NCBI GenBank assembly: GCA_965662365.1
Contig: CBFIHR010000047.1
Coordinates: forward strand, 1-35,039
DNA: 35,039 nt
Source: CAWVWD01 sp965662365
GTDB lineage: Bacteria > Bacteroidota > Bacteroidia > Chitinophagales > Saprospiraceae
Reading direction: 5' to 3'
Made by a program: the position numbers and the translations under genes. Below the pieces are notes generated by a model. That model was not told the DNA's origin and did not search any database. It saw nothing but the letters and a program-made list of their open reading frames with translations. Below, in pieces: positions 6,944-13,998 of this stretch; the first letter of the stretch is position 1, and every line of letters begins with the position of its first letter.

Positions 6944-8137
6944 ATGTCGGAAATAAGAGCCGCTTATAATAAAGCATTTACTACCCAAAAGTATGAGGCG
7001 TTCCTTGATGATATCAGTAAAATCTATAATCATCGCCCAACGTTTAGAATTGCGGAAACGCCATTGTTTATTCCGAATGATTTAAAAGAACGATTGATTG
7101 AAGCTTGCGACGAGATCAGCGATGTCATTGTCCGTCCAGATTTCATGGAAATGACGGAAGAGGCGATTGAATATCGTGTACCGAATGAGCCTGATTATTC
7201 GCTTTTCGTCCAAATGGATTTTGGTATTACTAAAGATGAAAACGGTGATTTGATTCCACAATTAATTGAAACACAAGGGTTTCCATCATTATACTTTTTC
7301 CAAGATTTATTGGCTTCTGCTTATCGCAAACATTTTGATATTCCTGAGAATATGAGTTCGTACTTTGGAGGATTGAACCCGACAACGTACATTGATAAGT
7401 TGCGTCAGCATATCGTTGGTGCGTCAAATCCTGAAAATGTCATTTTGTTGGAAGTAGAGCCTATTCAACAAACAACTTACATTGATTTTTTAGCAGCGGA
7501 AGAGAAGCTGGGGATCAAAATGTTGTGTGTAACGGACTTGAAAGTCGATGGAAAGGATTTATATTATTTGAATGACGCAGGCGAAAGGGTAGCGGTTGAA
7601 CGCATTTTTCATCGTGTGATTTTTGATGAGTTAATGGGACAATCGAAGGTTTTAGAAATGATGGAATTTGATTTTCAGAAAGAATATAACGTCGAATGGG
7701 TTGGTCATCCGAATTGGTTTTTTAGAATTAGTAAGTACACGATGCCGTTTTTGGATAGCAAATATGTTCCTAAATGTTATTTTTTAGATAAATTAGAAAC
7801 TTATCCGGCTGATTTAGAAAACTATGTTTTGAAGCCGTTGTATTCGTTTGCAGGTTCGGGCGTAAAGTTCAATGTAACCACCGAGGAATTAGACGCAATC
7901 GAAAATAAGCAAAACTTTATTTTACAACGAAAAGTAACTTACGCACCAGTTGTAGAGTCACCTTCTGACCCAGTCAAGTGCGAAATTCGTATGTTGATGC
8001 TGTGGGAAGGAAATGGTACAAGACCTTATTTGGTTAACAATTTAGCACGATTGAGCCGAGGGGAAATGATTGGCGTTCGATACAACAAGGATAAAGATTG
8101 GGTCGGCGGAAGTGTCGCTTTCTTTGAGCAAGATTAG
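6944..8137 (+). CDS. Divergent (glutathionylspermidine-synthase-like) ATP-grasp ligase
   Basis: A 397-residue protein from the ATG at 6944. The frame is open from 6866, but those 26 codons are read out of palindrome copy 3 and have no conserved look, so I reject them. YVLKPLYSFAGSGVKF contains the ATP-binding Lys297 and a Gly/Ser loop, CEIRML contains Glu347, and YLVNNLARLSRG contains Asn365 and a terminal R-x-S motif. The order fits ATP-grasp enzymes of the circularly permuted or glutathionylspermidine-synthase-like class. PQLIETQGFPSLYFFQ in the first third may form the acceptor site. It closes the operon and is followed by a strong hairpin. It probably forms a second amide or peptide bond in the same pathway; the product is unknown. 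Confidence 0.72.
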   Translation: MSEIRAAYNKAFTTQKYEAFLDDISKIYNHRPTFRIAETPLFIPNDLKERLIEACDEISDVIVRPDFMEMTEEAIEYRVPNEPDYSLFVQMDFGITKDENGDLIPQLIETQGFPSLYFFQDLLASAYRKHFDIPENMSSYFGGLNPTTYIDKLRQHIVGASNPENVILLEVEPIQQTTYIDFLAAEEKLGIKMLCVTDLKVDGKDLYYLNDAGERVAVERIFHRVIFDELMGQSKVLEMMEFDFQKEYNVEWVGHPNWFFRISKYTMPFLDSKYVPKCYFLDKLETYPADLENYVLKPLYSFAGSGVKFNVTTEELDAIENKQNFILQRKVTYAPVVESPSDPVKCEIRMLMLWEGNGTRPYLVNNLARLSRGEMIGVRYNKDKDWVGGSVAFFEQD

Positions 8138-8166
8138 AAAGATAATTATTGAGAATACTGATAAAT

Positions 8167-8208
8167 AAAGCCTGTGAGCATTAAATTTGCTCACAGGCTT
8201 TCTTATTT
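8167..8208. terminator. Bidirectional terminator between convergent genes
   Basis: A perfect 14-bp stem, AAAGCCTGTGAGCA (8167-8180) with its complement 8188-8201, has a 7-nt loop and sits between the converging ligase gene and coaD. T-rich sequence follows on the plus strand. A second 7-bp stem (8216-8222 / 8232-8238) lies next to it, nearer coaD. Confidence 0.88.
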
Positions 8209-8246
8209 TTTAGAATCTACGATAGTAAAATTCGTAGAATTACTGT

Positions 8247-8705
8247 TTATAATTTAATTTCAATTGGTAAAAACTGACTGGCATCGCCTCCCGCCCTTAT
8301 AATCTCTCGTACAATTGTTGAACTGACGTGAGAATAAAGCGGTGAACTAATTAGGAAAACAGTTTCTAAACCATCGCCAATCGTAGCATTTAGCTGTGAA
8401 ATAGTTTTTTCGTAATCAAAATCAGACGCATTTCGCAAACCTCGAAGCATAAAATTAGCCTTAATTTCTTTGCAGAATTTTACGGTAAGTCCCTTAAAAT
8501 GAGCAACTTTTACTTTCGGCTCATTTTCGAAAACCTCCTCTAACCATTCCAAGCGTTGTTCTAAAGAAAACAAGTAATTTTTTTTAGAATTTTGACCAAT
8601 GGCAACAACAATCTCATCGAATAACGGCAAGGCACGATTGACTAATTCTAAATGTCCTGTCGTTATCGGATCGAAAGAACCAGGAAAAACAGCTATTTTT
8701 TTCAT
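8247..8705 (-). CDS. coaD: Pantetheine-phosphate adenylyltransferase
   Basis: A 152-residue cytoplasmic enzyme of coenzyme A synthesis. It transfers AMP from ATP to 4'-phosphopantetheine, giving dephospho-CoA. FPGSFDPITTGH is the nucleotidyltransferase (T/H)xGH motif at the N-terminus, MLRGLRNASDFDYE binds substrate, and SSTIVREI is the ISSTxxR motif. The length is normal for the family. It lies downstream of rsmD on the same strand, a pairing common in bacteria; the 174-nt gap shows no obvious signal. The next enzyme of the pathway, coaE, is also in this window at 11950. Confidence 0.97.
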   Translation of the reverse strand: MKKIAVFPGSFDPITTGHLELVNRALPLFDEIVVAIGQNSKKNYLFSLEQRLEWLEEVFENEPKVKVAHFKGLTVKFCKEIKANFMLRGLRNASDFDYEKTISQLNATIGDGLETVFLISSPLYSHVSSTIVREIIRAGGDASQFLPIEIKL

Positions 8706-8879
8706 TATTTTGGTTGTTTTAATTCTTTGCTTTGAAAAGTTTTGTGCGAGCAGTCAATGTACCAACTTCTTCAAAATTATTATTCATGTTGAAGTGCCGT
8801 TCTGCCTGTTTCGAAACCTCGGTAAAATACAAGAAGTTGATATTTTATGCTAAAACAGCTAAAAGGTGCGTGTAAACTG

Positions 8880-9446
8880 CTACTGTTCGCTGCCTTCGGA
8901 TTTTGCCTCATTAGTAAAAATACTAAAAATCGTTTTCCCATAATTTCTTACTTGACTAAGATATGGATGATTCTTGAAATTATGATTTGGATTGTGTTCT
9001 AATACAAACCAGCCGTTGGCTTTGAGCATATTTTTTTCAAAAATCAAGTCAGGAATACTATCCAGACTTCCTAAGCCGTAAGGCGGCCCAGCAAAAATGT
9101 AATCCCATTGACTGTGTGCCGTTTGGATAAATTTGAAAACATCAGCTTTGATAATTGTCATCTTATCTTCTATGTCCAGTTGTTTGGCGGTTTCTTTAGC
9201 AAACCGCACGCATCCACCAAACTTATCGACGTAAGTCGCATCTGTACAACCTCTCGATATGAACTCATAACTATGATTACCCGTGCCTCCAAAAAGGTCT
9301 AAGACTCGTAATTCTTCAAAGTAAAAGTTATTATTAATGACATTAAACAATCCTTCTTTTGCGAAATCTGTAGTTGGTCTCGTTGGCCAGTTTTTGGCTG
9401 GCGGAAAAAACTTCCTTCCCTTAAATTCTCCTGCTATTATTCTCAT
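8880..9446 (-). CDS. rsmD: 16S rRNA (guanine-N2)-methyltransferase RsmD-like protein
   Basis: A 188-residue SAM-dependent methyltransferase. I choose the ATG at 9446 because MRIIAGEFKGRKF is the standard RsmD N-terminus; the frame opens upstream at 9485, but those codons lie inside an intergenic palindrome. RPTTDFAKEGLFNVI and VLDLFGGTGNHSYEFISRG are the expected SAM-binding segments. RsmD methylates G966 of 16S rRNA. The catalytic motif, normally (N/D)PPY, reads AGPPYGL: the acidic or amide residue is Gly (codon GGG on the minus strand, at least two base changes from GAC or GAT). Location next to coaD supports the identification. Whether it is active is open. Confidence 0.85.
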   Translation of the reverse strand: MRIIAGEFKGRKFFPPAKNWPTRPTTDFAKEGLFNVINNNFYFEELRVLDLFGGTGNHSYEFISRGCTDATYVDKFGGCVRFAKETAKQLDIEDKMTIIKADVFKFIQTAHSQWDYIFAGPPYGLGSLDSIPDLIFEKNMLKANGWFVLEHNPNHNFKNHPYLSQVRNYGKTIFSIFTNEAKSEGSEQ

Positions 9447-9463
9447 GTATATTTTAGTGTAAA

Positions 9464-9494
9464 GTGTAAGGTATGAAGTCTTCAAACCTTACAC
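9464..9494. repeat. Intergenic palindrome between the K+ channel gene and rsmD
   Basis: Arms 9464-9478 and 9480-9494 are complementary at 14 of 15 positions (GTGTAAGG... with ...CCTTACAC). It lies in the 56-nt gap between the channel stop and the rsmD start and has no T tract, much like the palindromes at 4233-6932 but of different sequence. Confidence 0.65.
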
Positions 9495-9502
9495 CTCATA
9501 TT

Positions 9503-10567
9503 TTAATCTGGTTCACTCCATTTTATCATTTCTGTCTTAAATGTTTGGACTTGCTGCTCATCTCCCAATACGATAATACGCATACCAGATTGAATGATAG
9601 ATTCGGGAGAAGGATTGATGGTATAATTCCCATCAGAATCTCGAAGCCCGATAACATTGACGCCGGTACGACCACGAATATTTAGGCTTTTGATAGATTT
9701 GCCTAAATGCTCATAACCGATAGAATCCGTTTCTATTTCTTCAAACTGAATTTGGGCAGAACCCATATTTGAAATCAAGGTAAAAAACTCAACGACCTCT
9801 GGTTTACGCACCAAAGTCGCCATATAAAACCCTCCTAATCGCTCAGGAATAACGACTTGATCAGCACCAGCCCGCTTGAGTTTTTTCTCCGTAATTTTAT
9901 CGACCGCTCGACTAATAATGTTAAGTCGATGATTTAACTGTCGAGCAGAAAGCGTGATAAAAACGTTTTCTGCATCTTCTCCTGTTGTGACAATTAGCGA
10001 CTTAGCGGTAGCAATTCCTGCCTCTTTTAAGATTTGATCATGTGTTGCATCGCCATTCAAAAACAGAAAATCATCTTGCAGTCGCATTTCTCTGATTTTA
10101 TCCTCGTTGTTTTCAATCACTACAAATGGAACATTATTTTTAATAAATTCCTGTGTGATTTCTTGCCCATGACGACCAAATCCGCAAATAATTGTATGAT
10201 CTCTTAATTCTTGAATTTTTTGATACACTCGATAATCTTTTAAATATTTTTGTAATTCACCATCTAATATAAAAGAAGTCACGGTAGAAATGGCATACGC
10301 TGCAACTCCCATATTTAGGACAATAAGTATAGAGGTGAAAATTCTACCAGCTTCTGATAAATTCTTTACTTCGCCATAGCCGACGGTCGAAATCGTAATG
10401 ATTTCCATATAAAATGCTTCCGCAAATGTATAGCCTTCAATAATCATATATCCAATAATACCAAATATCAAGACTCCCATTAATGCTAATAGGGACGAGT
10501 TGAAACGACGAAGATAACGAGCCGTTTTTTCAAATCTTAACGCTTCGTATAATTGGAGTTTAATCAT
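9503..10567 (-). CDS. Two-TM potassium channel with RCK (TrkA-N/TrkA-C) domains
   Basis: A 354-residue membrane protein. Two transmembrane helices (about 27-50 and 80-105) flank a pore loop with the selectivity filter TISTVGYGE. A cytoplasmic RCK/TrkA-N domain begins at HTIICGFGRHGQE, a Rossmann GxGxxG loop, followed by VVIENNED for the ribose-binding acidic residue. A TrkA-C domain fills about 265-345 (SAQIQFEEIETDSIG to RIIVLGDEQQVQTF). It forms tetramers that pass K+ under control of a cytosolic ligand. Architecture and length match MthK/Kch-like channels. It lies upstream of rsmD and downstream of the dehydrogenase gene, with a 139-nt gap to the latter. Confidence 0.93.
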   Translation of the reverse strand: MIKLQLYEALRFEKTARYLRRFNSSLLALMGVLIFGIIGYMIIEGYTFAEAFYMEIITISTVGYGEVKNLSEAGRIFTSILIVLNMGVAAYAISTVTSFILDGELQKYLKDYRVYQKIQELRDHTIICGFGRHGQEITQEFIKNNVPFVVIENNEDKIREMRLQDDFLFLNGDATHDQILKEAGIATAKSLIVTTGEDAENVFITLSARQLNHRLNIISRAVDKITEKKLKRAGADQVVIPERLGGFYMATLVRKPEVVEFFTLISNMGSAQIQFEEIETDSIGYEHLGKSIKSLNIRGRTGVNVIGLRDSDGNYTINPSPESIIQSGMRIIVLGDEQQVQTFKTEMIKWSEPD

Positions 10568-10706
10568 ATTTTTTTAGTATTTAATGATTAATAATCGGTG
10601 ATTAGTTAAATTGGTAACTTAATCGAAATTGTGAATAAAAATTACAATTCTGATTATTAAAAAGTGTTCGTTACAAGTAATTTGGACTAATCATTAATCA
10701 TTAAAT

Positions 10707-11597
10707 TTACTTCTTAAAAGTATCTGCAACAACCAAGTCTTTTGAACCTTTGGTGTATTTGTAAAAACCTTCACCTGATTTTCTACCTAATTTTCCTGCT
10801 GTTACCATATTAACTAACAGCGGACAAGGTGCATGATGCGGACGACGGAAACCATCGTACATCACTTCTAAGATAGCTAAACAAACGTCTAAACCGATAA
10901 AATCTGCTAATTGTAATGGACCCATCGGGTGTCCCATGCCTAACTTCATTACGGTATCAATCTCTTCAACCCCTGCGACTCCTTCAAACAAAGTGTAAAT
11001 CGCTTCATTTATCATAGGCATCAATACACGATTAGCCACAAAGCCTGGATAATCATTGACCTCGACAGGAACTTTACGTAAGCCGCTTGAAAGTTCCATG
11101 ATTAATGCAGTCACTTCATCAGAAGTGGCATAACCTCGGATTACTTCAACCAGTTTCATGACCGGTACAGGATTCATAAAGTGCATACCGATGACTTTAT
11201 CGGGGCGATTGGTAGCCGCAGCAATTTTAGTAATAGAAATAGACGAAGTATTGGTAGCTAAGATAGTATTAGGCGGAGCAACTTCGTCTAATTGTTTGAA
11301 GATTTTTAATTTCAAATCAATATTTTCGGTCGCTGCTTCTACGATTAGTTCGGCAGCAGCAACTCCTTCTTTCATGTCGGTAAAAGTCGTCAAACGACTT
11401 AAAGTAGCGATTTTATCGGCCTCCGTGATTTTTTCTTTTTTGACCATTCTATCGAGATTTTTCCCGATGGTAGCCAAGGCTTTTTCTAAGGCAGTCGCCG
11501 AAATATCAATTAAGTTAACGTTATAACCATTCATTGCAAAAACGTGAGCAATGCCATTACCCATTGTTCCTGCTCCGATTACTGATACATTATTCAT
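10707..11597 (-). CDS. 3-hydroxybutyryl-CoA / 3-hydroxyacyl-CoA dehydrogenase
   Basis: A 296-residue NAD-dependent enzyme that interconverts 3-hydroxyacyl-CoA and 3-ketoacyl-CoA. IGAGTMGNGIAHVFAMNGY binds NAD, with Asp in VNLID at the end of the second strand. GMHFMNPVPVMKLVEVI contains the catalytic His and substrate residues; NDYPGFVANRVLMPMINEA and DTVMKLGMGHPMGPLQLADFIGLD belong to the C-terminal helical domain. Length and layout match single-domain Hbd/PaaH proteins. A promoter matching the phylum consensus lies just upstream (11656-11686). It could serve butyrate-type metabolism, fatty acid oxidation or phenylacetate degradation; no partner genes are nearby. Confidence 0.95.
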   Translation of the reverse strand: MNNVSVIGAGTMGNGIAHVFAMNGYNVNLIDISATALEKALATIGKNLDRMVKKEKITEADKIATLSRLTTFTDMKEGVAAAELIVEAATENIDLKLKIFKQLDEVAPPNTILATNTSSISITKIAAATNRPDKVIGMHFMNPVPVMKLVEVIRGYATSDEVTALIMELSSGLRKVPVEVNDYPGFVANRVLMPMINEAIYTLFEGVAGVEEIDTVMKLGMGHPMGPLQLADFIGLDVCLAILEVMYDGFRRPHHAPCPLLVNMVTAGKLGRKSGEGFYKYTKGSKDLVVADTFKK

Positions 11598-11949
11598 ATA
11601 GTTTTTTTGCTTTTTGTTGTGAAATTATGTTGATAGCATTTTTATAAAAGTAGGACAAAATTAATAGTTTATTTAACTATCAACAATAGTAGTTTAACTA
11701 ATTTGTTCACTTCTCTTCATTTAGGTATAAATAATGTCTTACCTTCTAAGGTAATAGTAACGGACAGCGAAAATAAAGGATTTTTGAAGGATTTTTTAAA
11801 GTGATTTTATACAATTTTATGTACTTCGATTATTTAGGATTGATAAAGGAGGCTAAAAAAGTAAGGCTTAGAATCTGTGATTACTTTTGGGGAAGTACTC
11901 AATTATCTGTAATCTTGTTTAAAGATTAGACATTTATAATTCAATTTTT
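11598..11949. other. Divergent intergenic region (dehydrogenase / coaE)
   Basis: This 352-nt gap holds the dehydrogenase promoter (11656-11686), a 7-bp hairpin TTACCTT/AAGGTAA at 11739-11754, and a possible coaE -7 box TACTTTTG at 11882-11889 without a clear -33 box. I saw no gene in it. Confidence 0.55.
11656..11686 (-). promoter_or_regulatory. Promoter of the 3-hydroxyacyl-CoA dehydrogenase gene
   Basis: On the minus strand TTG (11686-11684) and TAATTTTG (11663-11656) are 20 nt apart and match the Bacteroidota consensus. The predicted leader is about 50 nt. Confidence 0.6.
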
Positions 11950-12543
11950 ATGTTAAAAGTAGGCATCACAGGCGGTATCGGAAGTGGTAAAACCACAGTT
12001 TGTAAAATATTCGAATCTTTGAATATTCCAATTTATTATGCGGACGATCGAGCAAAGTCACTCATGGTCAACGATATGAAATTAGTAAAAGATATTAAGC
12101 AATTATTGGGTGAAAATGCTTATTTAAAGAATGGTTCATTAAACCGTGAGTATATTAGTGCCATCGTTTTTTCGGATAAAACGATGTTAGAAAAACTAAA
12201 TCAATTAGTGCATCCTGCGGTGCGACTTGATGGCGAAAATTGGTTTAAGTCACAGGTTAATAAACCTTATGCCCTTAAAGAAGCAGCATTACATTTTGAA
12301 TCTGGCGGTTATCAACTAATGGATAAAATGATAACTGTTTTTGCATCCGAAGCGATCCGAATCGAGCGAGTGATGAAGCGAGATAAGACAACGGCCGAAG
12401 CCGTAAAAGCGAGGATTGATAAGCAATTGCCGGATAGTGAAAAAATTCGTTTGGCGGATTTTGTGATTTATAATGATGGCACTCAATCGCTGATTAAACA
12501 AGTCGTTAAAGTGCATCAAGTCTTAGTTGATTTATCCAGATAA
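11950..12543 (+). CDS. coaE: Dephospho-CoA kinase
   Basis: A 197-residue kinase catalysing the last step of CoA synthesis, ATP-dependent phosphorylation of dephospho-CoA at the 3'-ribose hydroxyl. The P-loop GGIGSGKTT is at residues 8-16, followed by YYADDRAKSLM, where the Asp is part of the catalytic site. LVHPAVR and RVMKRDKTT are conserved lid and substrate segments, and LADFVIYNDGT near the C-terminus is also typical. The length is normal. It is divergent from the dehydrogenase and is followed by a DoxX gene 126 nt downstream on the same strand. Confidence 0.96.
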   Translation: MLKVGITGGIGSGKTTVCKIFESLNIPIYYADDRAKSLMVNDMKLVKDIKQLLGENAYLKNGSLNREYISAIVFSDKTMLEKLNQLVHPAVRLDGENWFKSQVNKPYALKEAALHFESGGYQLMDKMITVFASEAIRIERVMKRDKTTAEAVKARIDKQLPDSEKIRLADFVIYNDGTQSLIKQVVKVHQVLVDLSR

Positions 12544-12669
12544 GGTGTTATTTTTAGTATAAATTCCTTTTCTTTGTAGGCATAAATTTATCTATTTTTT
12601 TTATTAAAAATGATTCACACTAATTCGTCACAACAATTCAACAGTAAAATAATTTAGCAATTTATAAAG

Positions 12670-13068
12670 ATGAAAGATATATTTGACCTTATCGGGCGTA
12701 TTTTATTGTCTGCTACTTTTTTTTTAGCAGCCTATCAATATATCATTGAAGTCGATACAATAAAAATATCAATGGTTGAACATGGGATTAGTTGGCAACC
12801 TGTTTTACTACTTCGAGGAGCAATCTTTTGTTTGATTTTGGGTAGTTTGTTAATGTTATTAGGTTATCGTGCAAAGTTAGGAGCAATTTTGTTATTGGCA
12901 TTTATGATTCCGATAACGATCATTTTTTACACGAATAATTTATCTGACCCTTTACAACAAACTATGTTAGTCAAAAATATAGCTATTATTGGTGGATTGA
13001 TGATGATTTTTGCTCACGGAAGTGGGAAGTATAGTGTGAGAAAATTATTAGCTTCTACAAAATCATAA
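12670..13068 (+). CDS. DoxX-family membrane protein
   Basis: A 132-residue integral membrane protein with four predicted hydrophobic segments (about 6-24, 44-63, 68-86 and 103-118), the pattern of the DoxX/SURF4-like family. LLLRGAIFCLILGSLLMLLGYRAKLGAILL covers helices two and three and contains the conserved G-x-R/K turn. The C-terminal FAHGSGKYSVRKL matches the usual end of such proteins. Function is not established for most members; some relate to quinone reduction or oxidative stress. Nothing in the neighbourhood narrows the role. Confidence 0.8.
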   Translation: MKDIFDLIGRILLSATFFLAAYQYIIEVDTIKISMVEHGISWQPVLLLRGAIFCLILGSLLMLLGYRAKLGAILLLAFMIPITIIFYTNNLSDPLQQTMLVKNIAIIGGLMMIFAHGSGKYSVRKLLASTKS

Positions 13069-13419
13069 CGCATTGCCGAAGCTCCATCTTGGTGAAGGAT
13101 TAAAATACAATCACTCCGAAGTGGAGCTTCGGAAGCCTGAACAAAGTGTACATAAAAAAGGTGATCGAACACGGATAAACTCATTTACGGTCTTAGTCCT
13201 TACGGTCGTTTTTTACTAAGCATTATTCAGAATTTTTTGAGTGTTCTAAGCGTTTCTTTGGGACATTATTGTTTCGAAGTATTGAAATATATCATCATGA
13301 AATATTTCGGAATATTGTTAGCCAACTTTACCGGGCTTACAAGTCACTACAGTACGGTCATTAGATTGCAATAGCCAAGGTTGAGAAAGTTTGTCTGTCG
13401 CCTATTCAAAAATTAAATT
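13069..13419. other. 351-nt intergenic region with hairpins and repeated TACGGTC
   Basis: The gap between the converging DoxX and RHH genes holds an 11-bp inverted repeat, CCGAAGCTCCA (13076-13086) with its complement at 13122-13132. A competing 6-bp stem, CCGAAG/CTTCGG, lies within its distal half (about 13116-13132). The heptamer TACGGTC occurs three times in the same orientation: about 13186-13192, 13201-13207 and 13353-13359. The first two sit in an 8-nt repeat TTACGGTC spaced 15 nt start to start. No open frame or RNA gene was recognised. Confidence 0.55.
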
Positions 13420-13881
13420 TTACCCTTTAATCGGTTCATTCTCCTCCAGGTACTCCGAAATAATTTCATTTACGATGTCCTTCACGTAAGCTTTTTTCAA
13501 ACGAGCTAATTGTTTGAGTTTATCAATTTTTTCTTCATCAAATACAAAAGTGACCCGTTTTTTATTTGCGGGAGTGACCTCAACCTCAGAGGTTTCTACA
13601 GTTTCACGGATTAAGGCATCTAAGCCAAACATCGGTTTTTTACGTTTAGAAGTTGTGCGTTTTTTAGTTTTTAGTTTTTGAGCATTTTCTTGCACAGATT
13701 CCTCAATCGCTTCCTGAAACAAGTCGTCTAAGTTAGTAGAAAAGCTCTTAGTCGTCTTTTTAGAAGTCGTGCGTTTTATCTTTCTTCGAGTACTTTTTTG
13801 GGGTTCTGTTTTAGGTGTATTATTGTCCATTGCGTTGTCCAACAACTCTCCTAAACCCAATTTGAATTTTTTCTTTGCCAT
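13420..13881 (-). CDS. Ribbon-helix-helix protein with three ParB-N-like motifs (probable ParA partner)
   Basis: A 153-residue basic protein from the ATG at 13881. The frame is open to 13932, but the extra codons span a perfect palindrome and look non-coding. Residues 109-146 form a ribbon-helix-helix unit: strand VTFVFDE, helix KIDKLKQLARL, helix VKDIVNEIISEYLEE. The N-terminal 100 residues hold three similar short motifs separated by Lys/Arg/Thr/Ser-rich linkers: KLGLGELLDNAM (7-18), TNLDDLFQEAI (49-59) and FGLDALIRETV (85-95). They resemble the ParB N-terminal LGRGLxALL segment that contacts ParA. The gene lies third in an operon with a ParA ATPase. I infer a DNA-binding or cargo-linking partner of that ParA; I do not recognise a named family. 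Confidence 0.65.
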   Translation of the reverse strand: MAKKKFKLGLGELLDNAMDNNTPKTEPQKSTRRKIKRTTSKKTTKSFSTNLDDLFQEAIEESVQENAQKLKTKKRTTSKRKKPMFGLDALIRETVETSEVEVTPANKKRVTFVFDEEKIDKLKQLARLKKAYVKDIVNEIISEYLEENEPIKG

Positions 13882-13898
13882 ATATATCGAGCGATGAA

Positions 13899-13920
13899 TT
13901 ATCCCGAATACTCGGGATAA
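13899..13920. promoter_or_regulatory. Perfect palindrome, candidate operator before the RHH gene
   Basis: TTATCCCGA (13899-13907) and TCGGGATAA (13912-13920) flank a 4-nt spacer, 18 nt upstream of the RHH start codon. Dyads of this size are typical operators of ribbon-helix-helix regulators, so autoregulation or a centromere-like site is possible. A 9-bp RNA hairpin is the alternative. Confidence 0.5.
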
Positions 13921-13998
13921 AAAATCCATCAAAATTTAATTATTAACTAAAAAATAAGTTAAGAAAATACGAACGATCTCTTACTTATTGACTACTAC

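Noticed and set aside
11158..11526. A 122-codon open frame on the plus strand
   Set aside because: It is antisense to the well-supported 3-hydroxyacyl-CoA dehydrogenase and shows no family pattern.
13882..13932. A 17-codon N-terminal extension of the RHH protein
   Set aside because: It reads through a perfect palindrome; MAKKKFKLGLGELL is a natural, ParB-like start.
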